A stretch of 42,891 nucleotides of DNA, from assembly GCA_964555675.1 (NCBI GenBank), contig CAZKTU010000031.1:1-42891 (forward strand), read 5' to 3'. A model generated the notes under the pieces. That model did not search any database. It had not been told where the DNA came from and was given only the letters and a program-made list of their open reading frames with translations. Position 1 is the first letter of the stretch, and each line of letters opens with the position of its first letter. The position numbers were made by a program, and so were the translations under genes. The stretch is from CAIWXH01 sp964555675. Lineage in GTDB: Bacteria > Chloroflexota > Chloroflexia > Chloroflexales > Chloroflexaceae. Shown piece after piece: positions 7,375 through 15,963 of this stretch.

Positions 7375-8127
7375 GTGGAGCTGATTGAGCTGCTCGACAT
7401 GGCCCTGCGCTGGTCGCATATCCTCGCCGGGGTTGTTGCGCTACTGGTCGCGCCGGTGGCGATGGCGGTGCGCAAAGGGCGGGGCGCCCACGCGCGCTGG
7501 GGCAAAGTCTACTACTGGGGCATGGCCTGGATCTTCGTCAGCACGGTCGGCCTGACCCTGCTGCGGCCCAACCTCTTCTTGCTGGGCGTGGGCGTGCTGA
7601 GCTTCTACTCGGCCTTCACGGCGGTGCGGGTGCTGCGCATGAAGCGCCCCGAGCTCGACCGGCCGGCCCTTATCGATTGGGCGGGCGCGCTGCTCGCCGT
7701 CGCCGCGGGGGTGGCCCTGCTCGGCTGGGGCGCCGCGATGCTCTTCGGCGTGGCTACGACGGCGGTGCCCGACGACGGCCGGCTGGCCTTTGCGGGGTTG
7801 GGCGCCTTCTTCGGCTTCACGGTGCTGCAGAGCGGCGTGGCCGACCTGCGTCGCTTCCGCCGGCCGCCGACAGACCGGCAGTACTGGTGGTACCATCACA
7901 TGGGCAACATGCTCGGCTCGTACATCGGCGCGGTCACGGCCTTTATGGTGCAGAGCGTCTCGCGCTGGATGTTCGACGTCGAGGCCCTGGCGCCCTACGC
8001 CTGGCTCGTCTGGGTGCTGCCGACAGCCATCGGTGTGCCGCTTGCCCAGATCTGGATCGGCCGTTACCGGCGGCGCTTCGCGGTCGAGCCCCGCGCCCAG
8101 GGCCCGGTCAGTGAGTCAGCGGGTTGA
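7375..8127 (+). CDS. DUF2306-like integral membrane protein
   Basis: A 250-aa membrane protein with six or seven spans. The pattern LRWSHILAGVVALLVAPVAMAVRKGRGAHARWGKV (broken across residues 11-45), then conserved YYW and a late YWWYHHMGNMLGSYIGA segment (about 173-189) with paired His, is typical of the DUF2306/YozB-like group of unknown function. It starts at GTG 7375 with AAGGAG 7 bases upstream. Its 3' end overlaps the convergent membrane protein gene by 20 bases. Confidence 0.8.
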   Translation: MELIELLDMALRWSHILAGVVALLVAPVAMAVRKGRGAHARWGKVYYWGMAWIFVSTVGLTLLRPNLFLLGVGVLSFYSAFTAVRVLRMKRPELDRPALIDWAGALLAVAAGVALLGWGAAMLFGVATTAVPDDGRLAFAGLGAFFGFTVLQSGVADLRRFRRPPTDRQYWWYHHMGNMLGSYIGAVTAFMVQSVSRWMFDVEALAPYAWLVWVLPTAIGVPLAQIWIGRYRRRFAVEPRAQGPVSESAG

Positions 8128-10162
8128 CCGACGGCTTGACCCCGTAGACAATGGCGCTGGCCCATAGGGCCAGGCCGGCGGCGGTGACGAGGGCGACCAG
8201 GCCCCAGGCGACGATGCGCCCGAGCGGTCGCGGCAGCCACGGCTCGAGCAGGGCGGCGACCCCGGCGCAGACCAGGGGCGCGCTGAAGTAGCCGTAGCGC
8301 ACCTGCTGATTGGTGACGATGTCGACGAGCAGGAAGAGCAGGGCGCTGGCCAGCCAGGCGCCGGCCAGTAAGCGGGCCCGCCCGGCGCTGCGCCAGAGCA
8401 GGGCGATCAGCCCGGCGACGGCGAGGGCCAGGGGGATGGGGGCGAACGAGGCGTTGATCCCCACCCAGATCTGGCTCAGCAGGGCCCCCCGGTCGCTGAG
8501 CTGGTTGGTGCTGTCGCCGGTCGCGGTCGAGCCGTCGAGCAGGCCCCCGATCATCAGGGTGGCCGCCTCGGCGTACTGCACCGCCAGGGCCAGGGCCGAG
8601 GCCGCGAGCAGCGCCAGGGTCCACCCGCGCCAGTAGGCCAACTCCTGACCCGCCAGGGCCTGCCGGAGGGCCACGCGACCTGCGGCGACGTCGCGCAGCC
8701 GCGGCCAGAGGCCGGCGAGCAGGTAGACGCCGAGGGCGATCCCACAGAGTAACAGCCCGCCGGGGTGGATCAGGAAGTTCACCGCGCAGAGGATGGTCGC
8801 GGCCGCCCAGCCGAGGCCCCGGCGGGGTGCAGGGCCGGCGACTACCACCAGGAAGAGCAGGGTGAGCCACTGGCCGACGATCTGCTTGACGAAGCCCCAG
8901 TAGAGCGCGGTGAGCTGCATGGGCAGGAAGGCGATCAGCCCGGCCGCAACCAGCGCGGCCCGCTCGCCCAGGCCCAGACGGCGGGCCAGCAGGCCCACCA
9001 GCAGGGGCGTCGTGCCGTCGAGCAGGGCGTAGAGCCCCTGCAGGGCCAGGCCCCGGTCGCCCAGCAGCGAGCCCGGCAGGGCCAGGACGAACACGGTCGG
9101 CGAGACCACCGCCACGCGCCGGCTGAACTCCGAGGGACGGTCGAAGAGGGTCAGATCGCCCAGCTGCACATTGCGCAGACGCCCGCTGTTGACCAGCAGG
9201 TCGTGGGCGAAGAAGAGCGGGTAGAGCACGCCCAGGAGCCTGATCGCCACGGCGGCCAGGGTGATCAGCAGCAAGGCCCTGATGAAGGCGTCGGACGAGC
9301 GGGGCTCGACCCGCGGCAGCACCTGGCCGGCGCCCCAGATCGTCGCCGCGGTGATCAGGCCGGCGCCCAGCAGCCGCCCGTGCCAGGGCGCCGCGAGGCC
9401 GGGGGCGAGGGCGGCGTGGGCCACCAGGCCGGCGACCATCGCCGCGGCTACGCCGGCCGTGGCGATCGCCCCAAGCCCAAGCTGGCGGGCGAGGGCCACC
9501 CAGAGCAGGGCCAGGCCCAGCTGGGCGATAAGGATCAGCGGCGGCGGCAGCTTCCAGGCGTCCTGGGGCCAGCTGATCGCGGCGGCGTCGACGCGCACCC
9601 CGAGGGGCCGCTCGTCGGGCGGGATGACCGTGACCTCGCTGCGCAAACCTAGGCGCAGCTCGCCATCGGCCATGGCCCCAGGGGGCAGCAGCAGCCTGTA
9701 GGTGCGCGGCTGGTCGGGCGCGGCCAGGGTCAGCCAGGCTGCCTCGTCGGCGCTGAGTGCGAGCATGCGCGGTCGCTCGGCGCCCGGGGGCAGCCAGCCG
9801 AGCGTGAGCGCGGCGAAGGCGGGGCCGCCGGTGGCCGGGCCACGCAGGATCAGCGCCGCGTCGGCGCTCGACCAGCGGTAGGTCGTGCCGGCCTCGTCCT
9901 GCTGCGGGCCGTGGAAGCCGGGCACGGCGGCGCGGTCGGCGCGCTCGCCGACATCCAGGGTATAGCCGGCCGGGCTCAGACGCAGGGCTACAAGGTTGGC
10001 GGCGAGCACGGCGACGACCAGCAGGGCGAGCAGCCCTGCGGGCTTGGCGAGGCCGACGACGACAGACGCCACGCTCAAGCCGGGCCGCTCGCCGCTCGCT
10101 GTCGCCCGTGATCGCCGGCCCCGTGCCTCCAGCGCCTCAGGGGTGGTCGGCTCGCTACTCAC
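8108..10162 (-). CDS. Large polytopic membrane protein, possible GT-C glycosyltransferase
   Basis: A 684-aa protein with one N-terminal span (about 35-58), a predicted extracytoplasmic beta-rich domain (about 60-210), then about ten to twelve membrane spans to the C-terminus. The overall plan and segments such as the FFAHDLLVNSGRLRNVQLGD loop recall GT-C-type lipid-linked sugar transferases, but I see no diagnostic acidic motif in the first loop, so activity is uncertain. It overlaps the convergent DUF2306 gene by 20 bases. The upstream DUF4139 gene is 72 bases away and likely cotranscribed. Confidence 0.75.
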   Translation of the reverse strand: MSSEPTTPEALEARGRRSRATASGERPGLSVASVVVGLAKPAGLLALLVVAVLAANLVALRLSPAGYTLDVGERADRAAVPGFHGPQQDEAGTTYRWSSADAALILRGPATGGPAFAALTLGWLPPGAERPRMLALSADEAAWLTLAAPDQPRTYRLLLPPGAMADGELRLGLRSEVTVIPPDERPLGVRVDAAAISWPQDAWKLPPPLILIAQLGLALLWVALARQLGLGAIATAGVAAAMVAGLVAHAALAPGLAAPWHGRLLGAGLITAATIWGAGQVLPRVEPRSSDAFIRALLLITLAAVAIRLLGVLYPLFFAHDLLVNSGRLRNVQLGDLTLFDRPSEFSRRVAVVSPTVFVLALPGSLLGDRGLALQGLYALLDGTTPLLVGLLARRLGLGERAALVAAGLIAFLPMQLTALYWGFVKQIVGQWLTLLFLVVVAGPAPRRGLGWAAATILCAVNFLIHPGGLLLCGIALGVYLLAGLWPRLRDVAAGRVALRQALAGQELAYWRGWTLALLAASALALAVQYAEAATLMIGGLLDGSTATGDSTNQLSDRGALLSQIWVGINASFAPIPLALAVAGLIALLWRSAGRARLLAGAWLASALLFLLVDIVTNQQVRYGYFSAPLVCAGVAALLEPWLPRPLGRIVAWGLVALVTAAGLALWASAIVYGVKPSVNPLTH

Positions 10163-10210
10163 AGCGCCTCACCCGACAGAGGGCCTACGCATCGCATCAG
10201 GGTAGTGCGG

Positions 10211-10238
10211 CCTTCATCCTTCATCCTTCATCCCTCAT
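10211..10238. repeat. Heptanucleotide tandem repeat at a gene end
   Basis: Four consecutive 7-base units CCTTCAT, CCTTCAT, CCTTCAT, CCCTCAT (read ATGAAGG on the minus strand). The last unit contains the stop codon of the DUF4139 gene. It resembles short tandemly repeated heptamers known from cyanobacterial intergenic DNA; copy number may vary between strains. Confidence 0.7.
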
Positions 10239-12199
10239 CCTTTCCCAAGGCGCTTCAGGCGTTTCGTCGCCTGCTCCTCGAGGGCGGCGATCGTCGCGCG
10301 CAGGCGCTCCTCGTCGGCGGCGAGGGCGGCGAGGCGATCCTCGAGCTGGCCGAGGGTGGTCACATAGCGCTGGCGCAGGGCGCCCTCCTCGCCGTCGCGG
10401 CCGAGGGGCTGCAGGTTGCCTTGGATCTGGCGCTGCTGCTTATAGACGGCCTCGCGCTCCTGGTCGAGCTTGCGGATCTGGGCCTGGGCCTCGTCGGCCT
10501 GCTGGTAGAGGGCCAGGATGGCGGCGAGGGCCTTGACCGTGGCCTGGTCGAGCAGGCGCTCGCGCAGGAAGGCCTTGAGCTGGGCGCCGCTGAGGCTGCG
10601 CACCTGCTCGCTCCGGCTGACGAGGCGACGCTCGGTCACGGCGAAAGCGACGCGGGCCTGGGGCGGGCAGGGCACGCGCCAGCGGGCGAAGCCGGCGCTC
10701 TCCTCGTCGGGGGCGCGGGGCTCGGCGACGTCGTAGCCGGCCAGGCGACCGTGCTCGACGGTGACCTCGAGGGGCCGGTCGACGCCGCTGATCAGGTGGT
10801 AGGTGGTGACGAGCAGGTCGTGCTCCTCGAAGATCGCATAGTCGCCGCGGAAGCTGATCCCGACCAGCTCGCGCCGGCCCGCGCGCTCCTCCTCGACCTT
10901 GAGGCCGAGCTCGACGGCGAAGGGGACGATCAGCTCGGCGCCGGCGCGGGTGAAGGGCAGCACGGCCTCGCCGGCGTAGTCGCCCTCGGCGAGCACCGTG
11001 ACCGGGCCGCGCTCGAGGGTGAGGCCGGTCTCGTTGCTCAGGCGCAGCGAGGCGACGGGGTGGCGCGGATGTTTGGCGCCGTTGTAGAGCAGCTCGCGGC
11101 GGGCGGGGATGCGCCGGCTGAGGATGGGCACCATGGCCGACTGGCCGCGGGCCACACTGACCGGGTGCTCGACGCTGTAGGCGAAGAGGGCCCCGCGCTC
11201 GTCGCCGCCGGCGGCCACCTGCACGGCCTCCTCGAGCTGGGCGACGCTCAGGCGCTCGGTGCGCGCGCTGCGCTTGCGGGCCCCGCCGTAGGACGCGTCG
11301 GCCTCGGCCAGCATCGCCGTGCCGAGCATGGGCGCGGCTGCGGCTTGAGGGACGGGGGGCGGCGCGGCGTCGAAGAAGATCGGGGCGTCGACGGTGCGCT
11401 CCTCATCCTCGACCAGCGGGCGCTCGGGGGTGCGCGGCTCGTAGAGCCTGTAACGGAACGAGACGGGCATGCCGGCCATCAGGGTCAACTGGACCTCGGC
11501 AAGGTCCTCTTCGAGCTGGTTATCGAAGAGGCCCCAGCCCTGGAGGAGGACAAAGGATGCCTCATCCTGCTCCTCGAAGAGCAGGCGGTAGCTGACGCGC
11601 CAGGCGGGGGCGGGGGCGATATAGCCGACCAGCAGCTCGTGCTCGCCGGGGGTGAGGCGCAGGGTCGCGGCGCGGCGCTGCTCTTCGCTCTGGGCGGCGC
11701 GCAGGAAGTAGGCCAAGTCGGCGGCGGCGCCCTCGTCGAGCAGCTCGACGCGGGCCAGGGCCTCGACGGGCACGGCGCGCACCTGGCGGGTCTCGGGGGT
11801 GTAGACCGAGACCACGGCGCGGCGCAGGGGCTCCTCGGGCTCGTAGTCGACGCCGACCACCAGGCCCTCGATGGGGGGCTCGGCCTTCTTGCCGTCGCCG
11901 ACGCTGAGGCGCACCGGGCGGCCGCGCAGGTCGCGCAGCAGGTCGAGCAGGCTCTGCTGGTCGCTCAGGTGGATGCTGCCGCGGGCGAGGCGGGCGGCGC
12001 GGTCCTCGGGGGTCTCGAAGTCGACCCCGATCACCTGGCCGGCCCCGCGGTCGACGGCGACCAGACTCTTGAGCACGTCGTCCATGGCCTCGCGCGGGAA
12101 GCTCAGCTCGAGGCGCTCGCCGTCGAAGGCGCCGCTGCGCTCGAAGTAGCCGACGCCATGCTTAAAGAGGACAATCCGCGTAATAGGCAGTGTGGGCAT
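10235..12199 (-). CDS. DUF4139 domain protein
   Basis: A 654-aa soluble protein of unknown function. The N-terminus (ITRIVLFKHGVGYFERSG) and the body (beta-rich, with a RRPIPARRELLYN-like turn) match the DUF4139 family, sometimes annotated as mucoidy inhibitor A-like. The last about 100 residues are a charged coiled coil (IRKLDQEREAVYKQQRQIQG and onward). No signal peptide. The ATG at 12199 is preferred over GTG 12229 because GGGGAG lies about 6 bases upstream. Its likely promoter is an extended -10 at 12233-12241. Confidence 0.85.
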   Translation of the reverse strand: MPTLPITRIVLFKHGVGYFERSGAFDGERLELSFPREAMDDVLKSLVAVDRGAGQVIGVDFETPEDRAARLARGSIHLSDQQSLLDLLRDLRGRPVRLSVGDGKKAEPPIEGLVVGVDYEPEEPLRRAVVSVYTPETRQVRAVPVEALARVELLDEGAAADLAYFLRAAQSEEQRRAATLRLTPGEHELLVGYIAPAPAWRVSYRLLFEEQDEASFVLLQGWGLFDNQLEEDLAEVQLTLMAGMPVSFRYRLYEPRTPERPLVEDEERTVDAPIFFDAAPPPVPQAAAAPMLGTAMLAEADASYGGARKRSARTERLSVAQLEEAVQVAAGGDERGALFAYSVEHPVSVARGQSAMVPILSRRIPARRELLYNGAKHPRHPVASLRLSNETGLTLERGPVTVLAEGDYAGEAVLPFTRAGAELIVPFAVELGLKVEEERAGRRELVGISFRGDYAIFEEHDLLVTTYHLISGVDRPLEVTVEHGRLAGYDVAEPRAPDEESAGFARWRVPCPPQARVAFAVTERRLVSRSEQVRSLSGAQLKAFLRERLLDQATVKALAAILALYQQADEAQAQIRKLDQEREAVYKQQRQIQGNLQPLGRDGEEGALRQRYVTTLGQLEDRLAALAADEERLRATIAALEEQATKRLKRLGKG

Positions 12200-12232
12200 T
12201 GCGCTCCCCGGGTCGCTAAGGCTTGGCACCGT

Positions 12233-12241
12233 ATAGTACCA
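12233..12241 (-). promoter_or_regulatory. Extended -10 promoter for the DUF4139 gene
   Basis: Minus-strand TGG-TACTAT, about 35 bases upstream of the ATG at 12199, within the 75-base gap after the preceding gene. It matches the TGN style of other promoters in the window. Confidence 0.4.
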
Positions 12242-12274
12242 TACCCGGCGCGGGAGCCCTCGCGGGGCGAGCGC

Positions 12275-12913
12275 CTACGCCAGCGCGGCGCCATACTCCT
12301 CGCGGATGGCGGCCAGCTCGCTGCGCAGGGCCCTGGCGTGGGCCCAGCCCACATACCCGGCGTAGACGCAGGCCCCGGTGGCGTCGCTTACATAGACGAA
12401 GTCGACCCCGAAGCGGTTCTTCCAGGTGCGCAGGGCCACCTGGTTGCTGAAGAGGGAATGCTGGCGGGCTCGCCCGAGGTCGGTCGGGGCCGTTTCGGTC
12501 ATGCCGGCGACCCGGCGCAGACGCTCGGCCAGCTCGTTGGCCGTGGGCACGGCCGTGGGCGTGAAGATCGTCAGGTCGAGCTGAGCGATCTGGTAGACGC
12601 CCCCGCCGAGCAGGGCCGCCCCCTGGTCCTGGAACGCGCTGACCAGGCCCCCGTTCAGGTAGAGCTCGAAGCGGCCCTGCCACTGGGGGCGGTCGAGGGC
12701 CAGGTTGAGCACCTTCTCGCGAAAGCGCGTCGTGGTGACCACAAAGCAGATCACATTCACGCCCTCCTGCAGGGCCGGGGTCAGTGTCTCGGCGGCGCCC
12801 ACCCGCAGGTCGAAGTGATAGGCGTTGACCGTCACATAGCCGGCGTCGCGCACGTCGGTCAGGCGCACCTGCAGGCTTTTCGGTCGCGCGATGGTGATCG
12901 CTGTGCGTTTCAT
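12275..12913 (-). CDS. Hypothetical 212-aa protein
   Basis: Not recognised. The protein is mixed alpha/beta, without signal peptide or membrane span. Segments of note are a beta-rich N-terminal half (SLQVRLTDVRDAGYVTVNAY) and a C-terminal stretch NRFGVDFVYVSDATGACVYA that looks like a core strand pair. The start at 12913 has no Shine-Dalgarno; an extended -10 box ends 6 bases upstream, so the message is probably leaderless. It precedes the DUF4139 gene by 75 bases in the same direction. Confidence 0.75.
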   Translation of the reverse strand: MKRTAITIARPKSLQVRLTDVRDAGYVTVNAYHFDLRVGAAETLTPALQEGVNVICFVVTTTRFREKVLNLALDRPQWQGRFELYLNGGLVSAFQDQGAALLGGGVYQIAQLDLTIFTPTAVPTANELAERLRRVAGMTETAPTDLGRARQHSLFSNQVALRTWKNRFGVDFVYVSDATGACVYAGYVGWAHARALRSELAAIREEYGAALA

Positions 12914-12919
12914 AAATCT

Positions 12920-12928
12920 ACTATACCA
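12920..12928 (-). promoter_or_regulatory. Extended -10 promoter of a leaderless gene
   Basis: Minus-strand TGG-TATAGT, with only 6 bases (AGATTT) between the -10 box and the ATG at 12913. Transcription start and translation start would coincide. Confidence 0.6.
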
Positions 12929-13054
12929 GCGCCCGGCGGCTTCTGGGGCGCCGGTTGCGGTAGCTCATCTCTGCTTTGCGATTGCTGCGCCAGAGTGCGG
13001 CGACCTATCGTATCATGGACATGACACGCTCGCCGCTGACTGAGGAGCCCGCCC

Positions 13055-14296
13055 GTGAAACAGCTATCGCCCCGGGCATGGATCAGCCTGCCCCTGCGCT
13101 CGCTCGCTCTGGCCGCCGCCGCCCTGCTCGCCGGCTGTAGCGGCCTGCCTCTGGGCGACCAGCCCACGGCTCGGCCTGTGGTGATCATCGTGACCGCCAC
13201 CCCGGCCCCCGCCCCCCTCGCGAGCCCCACGGCGCAGCCTTCGGCCACCGCCGTCGCCCTGGCCGAGACCGCCGCCCCCACCGCCGCCCCCGATAGCCCC
13301 GCGGCCACGCCCGAGGCCCCCGCCGCCCCGGCCCTGCTCCAGCGGGTGCGCGAGCGCGGCCGGCTGGTCTGCGGCACCAACGCCGACCTGCCCGGCTTCG
13401 GCTTCTACGATAGCGTGCGCGGCCGCTGGAGCGGCTTCGACGTCGACTTCTGCAAGGCTATGGCGGCCGCGATCTTCGGCGATGCCGATGCGGTCGAGTA
13501 TGTCGCCCTCAACACCGCTGGCACCAACGAGCGCTTCGAGGCCGTGCGCAGCGGCGCCGTCGATGTGCTCTTCCGCAACACCACCTGGACCCTCGGGCGC
13601 GACCTCTCGCAGCTCGCCTTCGGGCCGACCACCTTCCACGACGGGCAGACCTTCATGGTGCGCGCCGACGCCGGCATCGACAGCTCGGCCGACCTGGCGG
13701 GCAAGCGCGTCTGTGTGGCCCGCGGCACCACCAGCGAGCAGAACCTGAGCGATGACTTCGGCGCCCGCGGAATCGCCTTCGAGGCGGTGCTCTACGACGA
13801 TGAGAACCAGCTCTACCCGGCCTACGACCGCGGCCAGTGCGACGCGGTCACCAGCGACAGCTCGCAGCTTGCCTCGAAGCTGCAGACCCTCGACCAGCCC
13901 GACGAGCATACCATCCTCGGCGAGCGTATCTCGCGCGAGCCCCTCGGGCCGGTGTTTGTCGAGGGCGACGAGCAGTGGCGCGACGTGGTGAGCTGGGTGG
14001 TCTTCGCCACGATCTACGCCGAGGAGCTGCGGGTCGCCCAGGCCGATGTCGCCGAGCAGCTCGAGAGCAGCGACGACCCGCGCGTGCGCCGCCTGCTGGG
14101 CGTCGAGGGCGACTTCGGGGCGGGCCTGGGCCTGAGCGATGACTTCGCCTACCAGATTATTCGCCAGGTCGGCAACTACGGCGATATCTACGCGCGCAAC
14201 CTGGGCCCCGATACGCCCTTCGCCCTCGAGCGCGGCCCGAACAAGGTCTGGAACCTGGGCTCGGGCGGCGTGCTGGCCTCGCCGCCCTTCCGCTAG
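13055..14296 (+). CDS. Amino-acid-binding lipoprotein (SBP family 3), orphan
   Basis: Binds a polar amino acid outside the membrane. The 413-aa product has a lipoprotein signal with lipobox LLAGC (Cys about 28), a Pro/Ala/Thr-rich stalk (about 45-90), and a full SBP_bac_3 domain similar to AapJ/GlnH-type proteins (RLVCGTNADLPGFG, then GFDVDFCKAMAAAIFGD, then FRNTTWTLGRD). GTG 13055 follows GAGGAG by 7 bases. No permease or ATPase gene adjoins it; instead a Ser/Thr kinase gene begins 46 bases downstream. This pairing recalls mycobacterial GlnH-PknG, so a sensing role is plausible. Confidence 0.9.
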   Translation: MKQLSPRAWISLPLRSLALAAAALLAGCSGLPLGDQPTARPVVIIVTATPAPAPLASPTAQPSATAVALAETAAPTAAPDSPAATPEAPAAPALLQRVRERGRLVCGTNADLPGFGFYDSVRGRWSGFDVDFCKAMAAAIFGDADAVEYVALNTAGTNERFEAVRSGAVDVLFRNTTWTLGRDLSQLAFGPTTFHDGQTFMVRADAGIDSSADLAGKRVCVARGTTSEQNLSDDFGARGIAFEAVLYDDENQLYPAYDRGQCDAVTSDSSQLASKLQTLDQPDEHTILGERISREPLGPVFVEGDEQWRDVVSWVVFATIYAEELRVAQADVAEQLESSDDPRVRRLLGVEGDFGAGLGLSDDFAYQIIRQVGNYGDIYARNLGPDTPFALERGPNKVWNLGSGGVLASPPFR

Positions 14297-14342
14297 ACGG
14301 CCCTCGCCCGGGGCTCCGGCCCAGTAGCCTGGTGCGCCACCA

Positions 14343-15911
14343 ATGATCCAGTCTGTCGTCTGCCCCAGCTGCCGCAAGTCGAACCTGCCGCGCGCGCGCT
14401 TCTGCCAGCACTGCGGCCACGATCTGATTCTCAACAATAGCGGCCCGAGCTACAGGCTCACCCGCGTGATCAAGGAGGGCGGGCAGGGCGCGGTCTACGA
14501 GGGTGTGGATGCCAACGGGACGGTCTACGCGATCAAGGAGATGCTCGACCGCTTCACCGACCCCAAGGAGCGGGCCGAGGCCGTGGCCCGCTTTGGGGCC
14601 GAGGCCCAGACCCTGAGCGTGCTCAGCCATCCGCGCATCCCGCGGGTCTACGCCTCGTTCCACGACGAGGGCCGCCACTACCTGGTGATGGACTTCATCA
14701 CCGGCGAGGACCTCGACGAGATTGTCTCGCGCGAGGGCCCCCAGCCCGAGGCGCGCGTCCTGGCCTGGGCCGCAGAGATCTGCGACGTGCTCGAGTATCT
14801 GCACGGCGAGGGTGTGATCTACCGCGACCTGAAGCCGTCGAACATCATGCTCGAGCGATCCGCGGGCACCCTCAAGCTGATCGACTTCGGCATCGCCAAG
14901 GTCTTTCAGCCCCAGGCCCGCGGCACGCAGATCGGCACGCCCGGCTATGCTCCGCCCGAGCAGTACCAGGGCATGGCCACCCGGCTCTCCGACGTGTACG
15001 CCTTCGGCGCGACTCTGCACCACCTGCTGAGCGGGCGCGACCCGCAGCAGAATCCGCCCTTCGTCTTCCCGCCGGTGCGCGACCTGGCCCCGGCCGTCTC
15101 GGCGCGCACCGAGGCCGCCCTCGTCCGGGCGCTCCAGATGCGCCAGGAGGATCGCTTCCAGAGCATCGGCGACTTCTGCGCGGCCCTGATGCCGGCGCAG
15201 GCGGGCCAGGTGCTGACCGCTGCCGGGGCGGCAACGTCTCAGGCCGCGGCGGCCTCGGCTGCGCCCCAGGCCCCGCCCGCCGCCCCTGCCCCGCCGCAGC
15301 CGTCGCCTGCCCCGCCGCAGCCGTCGCCCGCCGCGCCGCCCCCTGCTGTGGCGCCTACCGCCCCGCCGAAACCGGCGCCGGCCACGCCCGCCCCCACCGT
15401 CCCTGTGGCCTCGCCGGCCCCTGCTGCGGCGCCGGCCGCCCCGCCAAAGCCTGCGCCCGCCGCGCCCACACAGCCAAGACCAGCCGCGCAGGCCCCTGCT
15501 GCGGCGCCCCCCGCAGCTGCCCGGCGCTCGGGCCGGGGCGGCTGGATTTTGGGCCTCGGGGCCTTGCTGCTGCTCCTGGGCCTCGGGGCGGCGGCTCTCT
15601 TCGGCGCGGGGCTGCTGACCGGGCCCGCCCCGGGGCCTACGGCCACGGCCAGTGTCGTGGTGGCGCGCAGCTTCGTGGTGCGCGACCTCGAGCTCGTCGT
15701 GCCCGCCGGCTCGAGCGAGGCGGCGGTCAATCAGGCCTTCGCCGACGCCTTCCTCGAGCTGGCGCGCGGCGACTGCGCCTGCGAGCCGCAGGTCGAGCCG
15801 GGCACGCTGGTCTACCTCTTCGACGCGGCCCCGCGCCAGATCAGCGTAGGGGCCGACGGGGCCAGGTACCGCGCCTCGCTCCAGGCGACCATCCTGGTGC
15901 CGCAGCCGTAG
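14343..15911 (+). CDS. Membrane Ser/Thr protein kinase with N-terminal zinc ribbon
   Basis: A 522-aa Hanks-type kinase. An N-terminal zinc ribbon has C7-x2-C10 and C21-x2-C24. The kinase domain (about 37-290) shows the glycine loop GGQGAVYEG, the ATP lysine K65, a YRD catalytic loop with D162 and N167, DFG at 181-183, and the APPE motif. A long Ala/Pro-rich linker (about 300-395) leads to one membrane span (about 399-425) and a small C-terminal extracytoplasmic domain (about 435-522). With the catalytic part inside and the tail outside, it is built to transduce an external signal. It follows the amino-acid-binding lipoprotein gene; no Shine-Dalgarno is evident at the ATG. Confidence 0.93.
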   Translation: MIQSVVCPSCRKSNLPRARFCQHCGHDLILNNSGPSYRLTRVIKEGGQGAVYEGVDANGTVYAIKEMLDRFTDPKERAEAVARFGAEAQTLSVLSHPRIPRVYASFHDEGRHYLVMDFITGEDLDEIVSREGPQPEARVLAWAAEICDVLEYLHGEGVIYRDLKPSNIMLERSAGTLKLIDFGIAKVFQPQARGTQIGTPGYAPPEQYQGMATRLSDVYAFGATLHHLLSGRDPQQNPPFVFPPVRDLAPAVSARTEAALVRALQMRQEDRFQSIGDFCAALMPAQAGQVLTAAGAATSQAAAASAAPQAPPAAPAPPQPSPAPPQPSPAAPPPAVAPTAPPKPAPATPAPTVPVASPAPAAAPAAPPKPAPAAPTQPRPAAQAPAAAPPAAARRSGRGGWILGLGALLLLLGLGAAALFGAGLLTGPAPGPTATASVVVARSFVVRDLELVVPAGSSEAAVNQAFADAFLELARGDCACEPQVEPGTLVYLFDAAPRQISVGADGARYRASLQATILVPQP

Positions 15912-15916
15912 GGTCT

Positions 15917-15946
15917 CAGCACACTGAGTGTGCTGCGTGGGTGTTT
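15917..15946. terminator. Hairpin terminator between convergent genes
   Basis: Perfect 8-bp stem CAGCACAC/GTGTGCTG (15917-15924, 15928-15935) with loop TGA, followed by CGTGGGTGTTTTC on the plus strand. It lies between the kinase stop (15911) and the stop of the convergent serine hydrolase (15964). Confidence 0.6.
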
Positions 15947-15963
15947 TCGGGCGGGCCGCGGGC

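Noticed and set aside
13011..13023. TATCAT followed by ATG, as another leaderless start
   Set aside because: Only 4 bases separate the box from the ATG and that frame does not encode the lipoprotein; the real start GTG 13055 has GAGGAG. The box may still be a normal -10.
10205..13024. Plus-strand ORF of 939 codons
   Set aside because: Shadow of the DUF4139 and 212-aa minus-strand genes; composition dominated by Gly, Ala, Leu and Val, spans intergenic DNA, and has no ribosome site or domain.
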